A stretch of 64,000 nucleotides of DNA from Selaginella moellendorffii (Eukaryota > Streptophyta > Lycopodiopsida > Selaginellales > Selaginellaceae): positions 3,259,354 through 3,323,353 of the forward strand of contig NW_003314269.1 of the NCBI RefSeq assembly GCF_000143415.4, read 5' to 3'. The translations under genes and the position numbers were made by a program. The notes under the pieces are model-generated. The model was not told the DNA's origin. It was given only the letters and a program-made list of their open reading frames with translations, and did not search any database. Position 1 is the first letter of the stretch. Each line of letters starts with the position of its first letter. Shown here in pieces: positions 48,040 through 58,232 of the stretch.

Positions 48040-49908
48040 ATGATGAGAGAGCACCTGGGGTCGTTCACGGTAACAGGTGCGTTTGCTTTGGTTTTGCAAA
48101 TCCACAGGAACCAAGAGCAAGTGCAGCAGCATCAAAGTCAAAGTTTCCACCAAAATTCCCAGCAGAGCCGAGAGATCCTGGCGGCCCGGCCGGATTCCGG
48201 CGATCTCGAGGCTCTGATCGCTCACATTGGCCTCACTAGCGGCGGCCTCGCCAAGACCATTGAGCTCTATGGGAATTACGTGGCCAGGCAGATTGGACTG
48301 AGGAAGAACTCCCCCGTGGCCAAGGCGCTGGCCAAGGTCGCCATGGAGTATCTCAACGGGGACAAGAGCCCCAGCGACGGTAGTCTGGAGAACATCGCGG
48401 CATTCCTCTCCAAGAGACTTAAAGACCCGAGCTCCTCGCAGATGGTCTTTGACGAGCTCGTCAAGGAGCTGGATTCGTGCATGATCTCCTACTTCTCCTT
48501 CCACTGGCAACACTCGGCACACTTGCTGGATCAAGTCCGAAGCGGGCAGAGGAACTTGAGAAGCATTGTCATGGCCGCGACGAGAAAGCATCGGTTCCAG
48601 CGAGCCATGCAAACGCTCAAGGCGAAGCGGGCTTTCGCGACGCTGGTGGAGACGATCAAGGCCATGAAAACCATCAAGCATTTGGAAGCAAGGGAGTTGC
48701 CCGACTGTGATCATGAGCTTGGAGGAGAATTCAAGAGGCAAAGGAGGAGCCCAGTGCTGATGCTCGTTGGTGGTGGAATGGGAGCGGGCAAGAGCACCGT
48801 GGTCAAGGAGCTTCTCCACGCCACGGAGAGTATCGTGCGTCATGACGCCGTGGTGGTGGAGGCCGATGCGTTCAAGGAGGCTGATGTGCTCTACCGCTCG
48901 CTAAGCTCTGGCTCGGGCGACGTGAGCATGGCCTCCCAGCTCGTCCACGACTCCTCCACTCGGGCCGCTTCGTCGCTGCTCGTCTCGGCTCTCAACGAAG
49001 GGAGGGACGTGATCTTCGATGGGACAATGTCGTGGGAGCCTTTCGTGATGCAGACCATCGCCATGGCCCGGGACGTCCACCGGCGGCGGTACCGCCTGGG
49101 ACCCGGGTATAGGCTGGACGAGAACGGGGTTCTGGTGGAGCGGTACTGGGAGCCCGTGGAGGCGGAGGAGACGAGCATCGAGGACGAGTTCCTGGCCTCA
49201 TTGGAGGAGGATCAGGAGCTCCAAAATAACAGCGATGGCGAGCAGCAGAAGGTGGTGGACGAGTTTCTAGGTACATTTTCGTCACGGCTTCCACAATCAA
49301 CTAAGGTGGCTGAGAGAAAAACAAAAACCGGTGCTTCAGGGAAGCTGTGCGAGGAGGAGAGGCCGGCTTATCGGATCGTTCTCGTCGGGGTGACTTGCGA
49401 CGCGCTACTGGCGGTGGTCCGCGGGATCAGGAGGGCGATTATCACCAATCGCTTCGTGCCCATCCCCGCGCAGCTGAGATCGCACAAGATGTTCGCGGCG
49501 TCGCTGGAGAGGTACTGCGACGCGGTGGACAACGCGAGGATCTACTCGACGAGCAGGATGGGTGGCTTGCCGGAGCTGATCGGGGTGAAAGACGGGCCTG
49601 GCAAGCTCAAGAGGCTGAACGAGGCGGGGTTCGAGACCGTGAGGGACTTGGCACTGCTCAACCCGGACGCGTCCTCGGTGCTGGAGCTCTACCAGGGGAG
49701 GAGCTCGCAAGTGTGGGAGGAAGTGGTCATGGCCAGCGATAGACGATCCCGGCGGGATTTTCTGTGGGACATGCTGGTGCACGACGACGAGTCCGAGGAG
49801 GACGACTTTTACTCGGGCTCGAGCAGTGACTATTCCACCTCGTCTTCGTCCTCCTCGGCTGCTTCCTCGGCGGATTCGCTGGATGAGATGTCCCCCCGGG
49901 ACGATTGA
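48040..49908 (+). CDS. Plant P-loop kinase of the zeta-toxin fold, function unknown
   Basis: Intronless, 622 aa. The central P-loop is LMLVGGGMGAGKSTVVKELL (Walker A GGGMGAGKST), followed by VVVEADAFKE and DVIFDGTMSWEPFV. This is the zeta-toxin/UNAG-kinase-like fold found in a widespread family of plant housekeeping proteins. The fold name comes from bacterial toxins; nothing here suggests a toxin role or an antitoxin partner. About 240 residues of helical N-terminal sequence precede it (GLAKTIELYGNYVARQIGLR, and a basic AMQTLKAKRAFATLVETIKA that could bind calmodulin). A VERYWEPVEAEE-type acidic insert and a long Ser/Asp tail follow. The start is one of two adjacent ATGs. Confidence 0.85.
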   Translation: MMREHLGSFTVTGAFALVLQIHRNQEQVQQHQSQSFHQNSQQSREILAARPDSGDLEALIAHIGLTSGGLAKTIELYGNYVARQIGLRKNSPVAKALAKVAMEYLNGDKSPSDGSLENIAAFLSKRLKDPSSSQMVFDELVKELDSCMISYFSFHWQHSAHLLDQVRSGQRNLRSIVMAATRKHRFQRAMQTLKAKRAFATLVETIKAMKTIKHLEARELPDCDHELGGEFKRQRRSPVLMLVGGGMGAGKSTVVKELLHATESIVRHDAVVVEADAFKEADVLYRSLSSGSGDVSMASQLVHDSSTRAASSLLVSALNEGRDVIFDGTMSWEPFVMQTIAMARDVHRRRYRLGPGYRLDENGVLVERYWEPVEAEETSIEDEFLASLEEDQELQNNSDGEQQKVVDEFLGTFSSRLPQSTKVAERKTKTGASGKLCEEERPAYRIVLVGVTCDALLAVVRGIRRAIITNRFVPIPAQLRSHKMFAASLERYCDAVDNARIYSTSRMGGLPELIGVKDGPGKLKRLNEAGFETVRDLALLNPDASSVLELYQGRSSQVWEEVVMASDRRSRRDFLWDMLVHDDESEEDDFYSGSSSDYSTSSSSSSAASSADSLDEMSPRDD

Positions 49909-50422
49909 CAAGTGGGCAGCAGCCAGCGAAGAGGTAGCGAACAGTGACCGAGTGCGCGACCGAGTCGAGAAGAAATCGCGGCCCAAAAAAGTGATTAATC
50001 TAGTGGAGGTGAGAGAGAGAGATTTCAATCAACAGCAGGCACGACTGTCCCTACAAGTCGGGGAAGAACAGATTTTGGCCCGCGAGTTACTTCAATCAAG
50101 TGTATATACAACTTTTCAAAAAGTATTTAGAAAGTTTTTTTAAATGTCTATTTTAAACAGAAAAGTCACGTGACATTTCAAGTCAGCAGCTCCACCAAAA
50201 ACTGGTAGGTGAGAAAATTAACAAATTTATTCCCAGTTTCTCGCTCTTCTAGAAGAGTGGTTGCGAGTAATATCTAATCTGATCCCCAAGTTCACTTTGA
50301 TGTGAATTTGTAATATCTGCGATGTTAAACAGCACACGATCAAAGTACGACGTTCATGCTTTTGTGAAGGTCAATATAAGCAGAAAAAATATATGTCGGT
50401 TTTTTTCGTGTCATGGTTACTT
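49909..50422. other. Intergenic between convergent genes
   Basis: 3' flanks of the zeta-fold and NINJA/AFP genes. No gene or RNA recognised. Confidence 0.5.
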
Positions 50423-51837
50423 TTATGCGGGAGTCACTTGGCTGAGCACGGGCATGGAATCTCCGAGGCCCTTGACGCCGCCGCCATTGGCAGATGAAGC
50501 GTCCGGGCTCTCAGCGTGCTTGACAAAATCGCTGGGGGACATATGGAGCCCGTGGCAAGAGCACACGATCTTATACTGCCCCTGGAACAGCTTGTACGCG
50601 ACCCCGCTGATGGCCTTGCCGCCGGGCCCCGAGGCCGACACCCACGGCAGATCGGGTGACGAGCCCGTCCCTCCGATTTGCCCCGCCACCGTCCCCGGCC
50701 GGAGGCTGCTCAGCTCCGGATCTATGCTCTCCGCCGCTGGCATGTCCACTGTGGTGCCAAGCTGCCACATCCCCAGGAGCTGCTTCGTCTCGTCGGCGGT
50801 GGCGTTTGGATCCAGAGCTCTCGCAGTAGCTTCTGTCGCTGGATCGGCCTGAGCAGCAGCAGCAGCAGCAGCAGCGGGATTGCCGTCGTCTCTGGACGAT
50901 GCTTGTGCTTGCGCGACGGGGGAGGAGTCCGAGATCGTTCTCCGCATAAGTTGGGTGGCGAGCGCCGCCATGGCGGAAGGGCCGGTTTGGTTTTGGAAAG
51001 TCCCCAGCGAGGTGGCGCGCTGCATGTGTGAGAGGCCGCCAGCGGCATTCTCGGCTCCATCTGGAACCAAGCGAGGAGATCAGAAAATCGAAAGCGCTCT
51101 GCGTTTTCTACGTTGTTCTTACCGGGTTTGTCGTCGTCCTTGGCCTTTTTGTTTTGCTTCTGCTCGTCGATGAGCATCTTTCGCTTCTTCCGCGCCTCCT
51201 GGTGCTGGAAAAACTTTCTTTGCTGCTCCACGGAATCAAGCTCGTCGTCGTCTTCGCGAGGCTGGGCCTGTTGCTGCTGCTGCTGCTGGGGCTGGTGGCC
51301 AGCAAGAGCCGACGAAGAAGACGTCGACTTTGCAGCCGCCAGGAACTTCGCTAGATCGCCCATCGAGAGAGGCATGCCGCTGGAGCTCATGAACTTTGCG
51401 GCTGGATCGACGTGATTCATTTGCCTCCAGGCAGCGGCGGCTACGTGCGCCGCGGCGATCTGTTGCTGCTGCTGCTGGGAGGAAACGTCCGGAGAAGATG
51501 ACGAGGGAGTAGCAGTAGCGGCGAGGAACTCTCGCAGCCGGGACTGTTGCTGGGATTGCTGCTGCTGTTGCTGCTGGATCATCGCCTTTCTCAGCCACAG
51601 CTCCTGGCTGCTGTGATTATTGGTCCTAGAGATCCATTCCTCTTCGTGCGCCGAAGAATCCCCATCTCCAGTCACTGTAGCTGCTGCTGCTGCTGCTGCC
51701 AATGACGACGATTTCTTCTCCAGCGACGATCCCCCTCCTCCTCCTCCTCCCAGAGATAATCCCAGGCTAAGCTCCAGGCCGCTCTCATCCTCGTGGATCA
51801 GGAGCTTCTTCTTTAAATCCCTGCTACCGTCCTCCAT
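50423..51837 (-). CDS. NINJA/AFP-family (ABI5-binding protein) transcriptional co-repressor
   Basis: Nuclear adaptor that links hormone-pathway factors (JAZ or ABI5) to TOPLESS. Two exons join in phase (51837-51123, 51060-50423) to give 450 aa. The N-terminal EAR motif is GLELSLGLSLGG. Long Ala, Gln and Ser tracts follow, then a basic RKKRKMLIDEQKQNKKAK, which is the conserved B motif and likely nuclear signal. Exon 2 begins GAENAAGGLSHMQRATSLG. The C-terminal domain (LPWVSASGPGGKAISGVAYK, then YKIVCSCHGLHMSPSDFVKH) is the diagnostic AFP/NINJA C-domain. The homopolymer tracts come from CAG/CTG-type repeats. Confidence 0.92.
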
Positions 51838-52181
51838 AATTGAGAAATTCTAGAGCTACCTTCCACCTAGATATCGATCCCAGTGTGGCGCGCTAAACAG
51901 ACCTCTCGATCGAGCTCTCCGCATTCCCATCCCTGGCAGCCATGGCCGTAGCTGTAAGCCCTAGAGCGAATATGCTTATCTGACCGTACATTGCCAAGTC
52001 ATTGGCCACGTAATAGGTGAAGTTGCCACACACGCCCTAATCCTGTAGGAACAACGTGCAGTGTAGGGCCACCTTGTCACATACAACACGCAGGCCAGGC
52101 CAACTTTTCTTGCTTTTGTGCATGTGAGGATCCATTTTCCCTTGCTATATAAATGTGGATCAATCTATCCTTTATAGAGCG
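51838..52181. other. Upstream region shared by the NINJA/AFP and Pro-rich protein genes
   Basis: It contains the leader of the minus-strand gene and, at 52144-52152, a TATA element (GCTATATAAATG) about 30-38 bp before the plus-strand start codon. The plus leader must therefore be very short. Confidence 0.55.
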
Positions 52182-52698
52182 ATGAAGATGATAGTGGTGC
52201 TTCTTGTGTTCTTGCTGGGCGTGAATGTGGCTCTTGTCACTGGAGGAAGGCGAATCCTGGAAGGTGAATTGTATGATCTTACATCTCTTGGTTCATTGAG
52301 TTTGACGATTGTAAATTCCAGAGGATCCACTTCCAGAGCCTGGAAAAGAGGAGCCGCTTCCAAACCCACAATTGCCTGAGCCTGGCAAGGCGGAGCCACT
52401 TCCAAACCCAGAAGATCAGCCATTGCCGGAGCCTGGCAAGGAGAAGCCACTTCCAAATCCAGATGATGCCAAGCCATTGCCGGAGCCTGGCAAGGAGAAG
52501 CCACTTCCAAATCCAGATGATGCCAAGCCATTGCCGGAGCCTGGCAAGGAGAAGCCACTTCCAAATCCAGGCCATGCCAAGCCATTGCCAGAGCCTGGAA
52601 AGGAGGTATCACTTCCAAAACCAGAAGATCCGCTTCCACTTCCAAATCCAGGTGATAAACCACTGCCGGAACCTGATAAAGGAAAACCAGCCCCATAA
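52182..52698 (+). CDS. Small secreted Pro-Glu-Lys-rich repeat protein, putative cell-wall protein
   Basis: 152 aa from two phase-compatible exons (52182-52263, 52322-52698). A signal peptide (MIVVLLVFLLGVNVALVTGG) is followed by RR and a tail made almost only of repeats. The tail unit is about 18 residues (KPLPEPGKEKPLPNPDDA), with at least three near-identical copies between 52426 and 52580 and shorter PLPEPGK/PLPNP half-units at both sides. Pro, Glu, Lys and Leu dominate; there is no Tyr, no Cys and no SPPP extensin motif. Position in the wall or apoplast is inferred. The clean DNA repetition suggests recent unit duplication. Confidence 0.82.
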
Positions 52699-54850
52699 TT
52701 ATTAAATGAAATCGTGATTATTACCTGAAATTCTTAATAAAAGATATCATGTGAAGAACATTTTGCTTGCCTTACTCTTTGCTGTAAACTATTGTCAAGA
52801 GTATGATCATCATGGCTAGATATCATGCATGAAATCATTATTAAGATAAATAAAGAAATTTGATGAAATTTTTGAGCTTGTTAATATATAGTCTATTATT
52901 TAATCTAGGTGTATCTTGATTGGTTTGCTATAATATATAATACATTATTTAATCCAGGGAGATTCTTATATATGGTACATTGGACATTACAAAAACACAG
53001 TAGGATGAGCCAAAATTAAAGTAGCAAATTGAGCACTAGTATCCATTATGATCTTTAGCTTTTTGGTCATTTGCTGGTATTGGATTTTCATATCTCAAAC
53101 TATCTCGTAGATGCTCTAGTGTTTGATTTAAGTGCAGACCATTCTTGAGCTCACGAACTGAAGATTTGAGCTTGCAAGTTGAGTTTAATTTTTAATTTTA
53201 ATTTAATAAAAAATAAAATAAAATTTAAAATATTAAAGTTATAGACACCTTATATAAATAAAAATATTCTAAAGGACACTTTTTGTTCTAACAATTTAAA
53301 TATTAACTATATGTCATAATAAGGATGTTTGTTAAAACATAAAATAAGATGTTTGCAAGAAAATTATTCTTGTCATTTTCTTAAATCTATACTATGTGCT
53401 TTCTAGTTAGTAAATGTCAAGTTTGTCAGAATTTTAAAATTATTAAATTTAAAATAGAATTTTACATAAGGCTATATAACTATTTGAAAAGAAAAAAATA
53501 ACAACTATTGATGTAAATTTGTTGCATATAAAAGTGAAATTTGATTCTTCTCTAGAATACATTCTTGAAAGGTTTGTCATAGTATAGTATTTAAAATTTA
53601 TGGATCTTCAATCACACTCTTATTTGAAGAGAGGGAAATATATATAAATGTTTGTGAGTTTTAATGTTGGTAATTTTAACTCTTGCAATCTTTCTTCTTA
53701 GAGTAATAATTCAAGGGCTAGAAGTTACAATAGTTGCTCTATTGCACAACACAACCAAATCATACAAGAAAAAAAAAAGGATAATGAAGATAATGATCAC
53801 AAATTAGAGATAAATGCAATGATAGAAGATGCAATAAATTGGGTGAAAAAGAATGTTTTTCTATTAATTTTAGAAAATTATAATTCTCTGACTTTAAAAA
53901 AATGCCCTATATGTTTTTTGGCTTCTGATGACAATAGCAATGATCAATATGATAGTATATATGCTTTGCGACACATTACAACATCATGCATCCAACAAAC
54001 TACCATGAAATATTTTTTGAGATGGTAAAGACAAAAATAGAGATATACAAGTATTATGGGCAATATTGCAAAAAAAACTTGCAAATATATCAAATGAAAA
54101 GTATGATTTTTTATTAATTATATAAAGTATAATAAGTTTATATTATTGATAGAGAATAAATATCAATAGTTTTGGAAAATCTAGTCAACTTCAAAAGTTT
54201 TCTACAATTCAGCAATAGTAAAAATTGTTTAGTGTATATGAATATCCACTTTAGGATCTTAGTGTAAGATATTAATAAAGATGTAGTACATATTTTTGCA
54301 AGGAGCATATACCTTCTTATGTTCCTTATGGTTCTTAAAGTCTAGACATGTGGGTGAAGGAAGGTCTTGAATGATAATTGTATACTCTCCACCTTCTATT
54401 TTCACAATGTACTCCTTTGTTAGAGCATTTGAGCTAAACTTATTTTACTCTATTTCTGTTTGAAGATGTAAAGCTCTATTTTGTTAAAGTGGGAATTGTC
54501 ATTATCCCACTTGTAAAATAAGGTTTCCAAACCTTTATATAGTATATAAATATAACAAAATTCAACTGCATTGAGGCACATGCCATTTTATTTTAAACAA
54601 GGAAATGTCTACTCAATCACTTCTCCTCCCCCTGCCACTGCTTCACCTCTCTCTTCTCCTTGTCATCGTCGTCCAATTTCTTTCCATCCTTTTAATATTG
54701 GCTCAGTTGCTCCGAGTCTAGGTGGAGCCCAAGTCCCCATTCAATCTTTACTTTCCCCTTATTAATAAAACAACTTCGTAGACTTCCAATAACATGCTAT
54801 AACACTTCTAGTATAATGCAAATCCTCTCAAAGAATTGTCTTTTAATATT
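52699..54850. other. AT-rich intergenic DNA with a partial MITE copy
   Basis: No gene recognised. 54471-54590 carries a partial relative of the MITE at 65-357: CTATTTTGTTAAAGTGGGAA, then TTGTCATTATCCCACTTG, then after a gap GGCACATGCCATTTT. Confidence 0.5.
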
Positions 54851-54856
54851 AATACA

Positions 54857-54878
54857 ATGGCATGGAACCCCATGCCAT
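54857..54878. repeat. 22-bp palindromic element, copy downstream of the FCP1-like gene
   Basis: Reads ATGGCATGGAA then CCCCATGCCAT, the palindrome family consensus (arms ATGGCRTGNGG and complement) with a slightly altered centre. It lies about 35 bp beyond the stop codon at 54913. Confidence 0.75.
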
Positions 54879-54912
54879 AATAAGTTACATTTTTAAATAA
54901 ATACATGCCATC

Positions 54913-55797
54913 TCAGACTGTTATTTTTTGCCTCGAACGCCTATACAATAATCTTGGAATTTCATCACTCTCCACACTATCAGGATTTAAACCCAATAGT
55001 AATGCCATCTCTTCTCTAATACGTCCACGCTCATGTTCAGTGGTCGAAGAACCCATCCGGTTGAGCAGATTATGGAGATGCGGATAGTGCTTGGCTAGAC
55101 AATATACATGCCATAAATGATGACTGGTGTCTGTCCGATCAAATGGCTTCTGATATACCGTTCCATCTGCCATTTGGTTGATTTCTGCAGCCACCTCTTG
55201 GACTGGCCGGTTCTCTATCACCATCGCTCCAAGCCGTTTTGCAAGGTCCCCCAGAACATACGGTTTTTTCTCCCTAGTTTCCATACTACAAGAGATGGGG
55301 TGCATTGCATATGTGTGCGTGTTCGCTGCAATTTTAATCGGCGAGTCATCGATGATGAGGATTTCACTTGACCTAGCAGTCCGGTTCATCACTACAGCCT
55401 CTGGCTTGACGAAGATGGGCTTGCTACCCCTCACATGGACCATAATCAAGCAATCCTCCTGCGTTAGGAGAAAGTCAAATGGTAATATTACTCGCGTCTG
55501 ATCGTGCATCATCTGTAGCAACGTTAATGCATTGTGGCGCATCATGGATGTCCAAACTCCCAATTGCAAATTGAACCCGGCCCTCTGTTTTAAGTGTCGC
55601 ATGGTCATTATTAGATCCCGCAGTTTCTCCCGTGTGATTAATGTGAATCTGTCTCTTTTGACCAACTTGCGACCGCAAGCTTTGGAGGGTGCAGTGACAT
55701 TCGAGGACGAGCCACGCTCATGGGAGAAAAGGACACCGTTCAGATCAAAAACGATACAGTACTTTCGCCGTGACTTTGAAATGAAATGCGTCAGCAT
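54913..55797 (-). CDS. FCP1/SCP-type HAD phosphatase-like domain, likely last exon of the long accessory gene
   Basis: ORF of 294 codons. YCIVFDLNGVLFSHE is the HAD motif I (DxDx(T/V) with the second Asp replaced by Asn); GVWTSM is the motif II region (Thr/Ser); SSEILIIDDSPIK is the Asp-Asp end motif. This is the NLI-interacting-factor/FCP1-homology layout, whose members dephosphorylate Ser/Thr of RNA polymerase II CTD or other proteins. Plant relatives with DLNG are known to me, so Asn need not be a fresh mutation, but classical catalysis is doubtful. It can be an independent gene (ATG at 55797) or an exon starting at 55773 after CAAAG. The latter joins in frame to the upstream exon if a GTAGAT donor at 55829 is used. 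Confidence 0.7.
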   Translation of the reverse strand: MLTHFISKSRRKYCIVFDLNGVLFSHERGSSSNVTAPSKACGRKLVKRDRFTLITREKLRDLIMTMRHLKQRAGFNLQLGVWTSMMRHNALTLLQMMHDQTRVILPFDFLLTQEDCLIMVHVRGSKPIFVKPEAVVMNRTARSSEILIIDDSPIKIAANTHTYAMHPISCSMETREKKPYVLGDLAKRLGAMVIENRPVQEVAAEINQMADGTVYQKPFDRTDTSHHLWHVYCLAKHYPHLHNLLNRMGSSTTEHERGRIREEMALLLGLNPDSVESDEIPRLLYRRSRQKITV

Positions 55798-55829
55798 AAA
55801 AAATGGTACAAGTCAATTTTACCATCTAC

Positions 55830-58232
55830 AATATTAGCGAATGGTGCTCCCGATGGTTGTTGAGAGGGTTTTGGTCGAGGAAACGTGAAGGGCGGAAATA
55901 CTCTCCTCTGCAATGTGGGGTCAATCGCATCCGATGGCGTGTGGGCACATGCCATTTCAGCTGTAGACTCTGGTACAACTGGCTCAACAGTGGCATGGGG
56001 TGGTTCCGATGGCGTGTGATCACACGCCATTTCAACTGGTGCCTCCGTTGGCAAAGTGGACATGACCGAACAGGCAGCAGGGGCGGTGTAGGGAGGTTCC
56101 AACGGCGCGTAGTCAGACGATTGGGCACACGTTGAGTCCGTTGGAAATGAGGATACGACCGGCTTGGTGGCTGGGGCGGCCTTATGCGGGTCCAATGGCG
56201 CCTGGTCACTGTCAGTTGGATACGTGGACAAGATTGACTTAGTGGTATGGGCAGCATCAAGTGGAGCGTGGTTAGCTTGCTTGGCGTTGATATGGATAGT
56301 AGCCTCCACCAGCTCTGATGACTCTTGCAGGCAAGTAGAGTCCACTGGCGGATCCATATGCATGTCCAAATATCTCTCTTCGATTGAGATGGTATCCTCC
56401 CGTGCTACTAAAAACAAACTCATTAGCACATTGAATCGACTATACTGTATTTACCATCAACTGCTATTGAGGAACTAGGACCGATATCACTTGGGGGCAC
56501 TGCTGATTCTGAAGGATTGGACATACGTTTCGACCCTTGCTTGGCACTATCCTTCCTCGACACTAAAGGTTAGAGTTTGTAAATTCAACTGAATAATCTC
56601 TACTTACCATTTGCTCTGCGACCTATATGGACAATGTTAGAAATGGTAAAAGGTTAGGAATGGATGTACTATTATTTACCTGATGGTTTGTCTTGTATGA
56701 CCTTCCTCCGCTGCTCTTTGGCCACCTCAGGCTGGCCATTGTCGTCATCATCATCGTCGTCGTTATTATGATCGTCACCATTGTGAGGACTATCCAAGTC
56801 CTCTTCGTCCTCCTCTTCTTCGTCCTCCTCTTCTTTGTCCTCCTCTTCGTCCTTCTGCTCTTCCTGCTCATTATCTTTCTCTGGCTCCTCATCCCCCTCC
56901 TGCATTTCTTCGATAGGCTGCTCAGGCTGGATGGCTTGTTCTTCCAGGACCATCTTGGGAAAATCATCTGGCCGAGTCTCCATCTCAAAATACAAGACAT
57001 CCATAGCCTGTTTTAGTGCGTGATCTAGGACTGTATCCTCACCCGACTGTCTTAACATGGTTTCTGCACGTTCTTGCACCCTTCGAAGACGACGAGATGA
57101 GAAAAACGTGGCCCTGACTTGAAAAGCATCCCTCATCCATTGTACCTCTCCATTGAGATTGGGGAAGGGGAGTCCGCCATAGGAATCTGAGTCAGGAGGT
57201 GGTGACTGGCTGCTTTCACTCAGCCCTTGATCTGCAATGAATGGCATGAGCACACACGCCATAACCGCGAGGCATTACCTATCATCTTTTCGTTGCCCTT
57301 CTTCCTTTTCGAATCAAACGCCTCTGATCCCGACGATTGTCCAACGTGCTTTCGCTTTTTATGACCACTGTCAGTTTGAGCTTGGCTGGTGCTTGCCTGT
57401 TTTGCCTTTGAAGAAGTGTCTCCTGCAAGGAATGGCATGAGACCACACGCCATTGCAAATATAATTTGTACCTCCTTTTTTCCTATTGCTTGTCTATTTG
57501 TCCTTCTTCGACGCGCCACCAGTGCGCTTTTCAGTCCTCGTGTCTGAATATTCACAACGATCTATAATCAAAATGGCGTGAAGCCTCATGTGACCTTACC
57601 TTGTGTAGGTTGTGAGCTCGGCCCAACATGGGTATCTTCAACAGTAGCTGTTAACGCCATTTCAGCATCTGGGGGTGGCCATGCTCCTGCATACAGAGGT
57701 TGTGAGATAACATTTAAACTTAAAGTGCGTACTCACCAGGTTCACAGAGAAGATACTGTTTTTCTTTGGCAACTGTAATTATATGCTCCATTGAAGTCAC
57801 CTCTTCAATGGAGTTTGTCACCGCAACACACGGGACACTCTTGAGTAGTGCGGCTCGAAAGAATAGTCCGCCGCAGTTGTACTCGACAACGCATTTGCCC
57901 TTGGAGTCGGAAGTAGGTGACCCACCCGCTATTGCGTTGAAGACCCAGCTGAGCATTTCCCATGCTGCACCTGGAGCTTTCTTTGGATTCGAAAGCTCCA
58001 TAGCCGTCTTCAGTTCCTCAGGCACGGGTAAATTCACCTCCCTCAGATCAATTCGATCGGCCTTGTCAAACGAAGCTGGGAAGTCACTCCAGTCCCACTC
58101 TGCTGCAGGACCAATAACAAGGGCAAGTGTGAAGATGCGGAAATTTGTCAGTATCTTCTTCTTAGCCATTATCCCATGGATCTCCCGCATCTCCTTGCCT
58201 TTCAACCGAGCCTTCACCTTGTTCAAGGCCTT
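55830..58232 (-). CDS. Middle part of the long accessory gene: acidic and Pro/Thr-rich regions
   Basis: Continues the frame of the upstream ORF after an in-frame TAG (58233-58235). Exons compatible in phase: to 57737, 57686-57600, 57543-57472, 57422-57279, 57231-56680, a 15-bp microexon 56622-56608, 56562-56455, and 56407-55830. The protein starts KALNKVKARLKGKEMREIHG, followed by a folded-looking block with EWDWSDFPASF and GKCVVEYNCGG. A Lys/Ser-rich linker, a long Glu/Asp tract (EEEDEEEEDEEDLDS) and a Pro/Thr/Ala-rich segment follow. A second TAG is at 57494-57496. The Pro/Thr-rich exon contains two translated palindrome copies (EMACDHTPSE and EMACAHTPSD). Function unknown. Confidence 0.6.
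55934..56030. repeat. Two palindromic elements inside a coding exon (55934-55955 and 56009-56030)
   Basis: The copy at 56009 is a perfect 22-bp palindrome (ATGGCGTGTGA and its exact complement). The copy at 55934 is ATGGCGTGTGG then GCACATGCCAT. Both sit in the open frame of the Pro/Thr-rich exon with the same surrounding codons (GAA before, TCG GAT or TCG GAA after), encoding EMAC(D/A)HTPS. Confidence 0.85.
57232..57278 (-). repeat. 47-bp intron largely made of the palindromic element
   Basis: Intron from GTAATG to ATTGCAG on the minus strand. The 22-bp palindrome occupies 57241-57262 and ends nine bases before the acceptor AG terminus. Splicing here is needed for frame. Confidence 0.75.
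57423..57471 (-). repeat. 49-bp intron largely made of the palindromic element
   Basis: Intron from GTACAA to CCTTGCAG. The palindrome (57432-57453) again ends nine bases before the exon, and the tail TTC(A/C)TTGCAG is almost identical to that of the intron at 57232-57278. Confidence 0.75.
57544..57599 (-). repeat. 56-bp intron with a half-degenerate palindromic element
   Basis: Intron from GTAAGG to ATATTCAG. The element at 57573-57594 keeps one intact arm (ATGGCGTGAAG) and a decayed other arm, and lies near the donor side rather than the acceptor. Confidence 0.6.

Noticed and set aside
48040-49908. Toxin-antitoxin interpretation of the zeta-toxin-fold gene
   Set aside because: The fold is shared with a broad plant housekeeping family and no epsilon-type partner lies nearby. 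The neighbours are ordinary nuclear genes.
52153-52185. Short upstream ORF overlapping the start of the Pro-rich protein gene
   Set aside because: It begins only a few bases after the TATA box, so it is almost certainly upstream of the transcription start.
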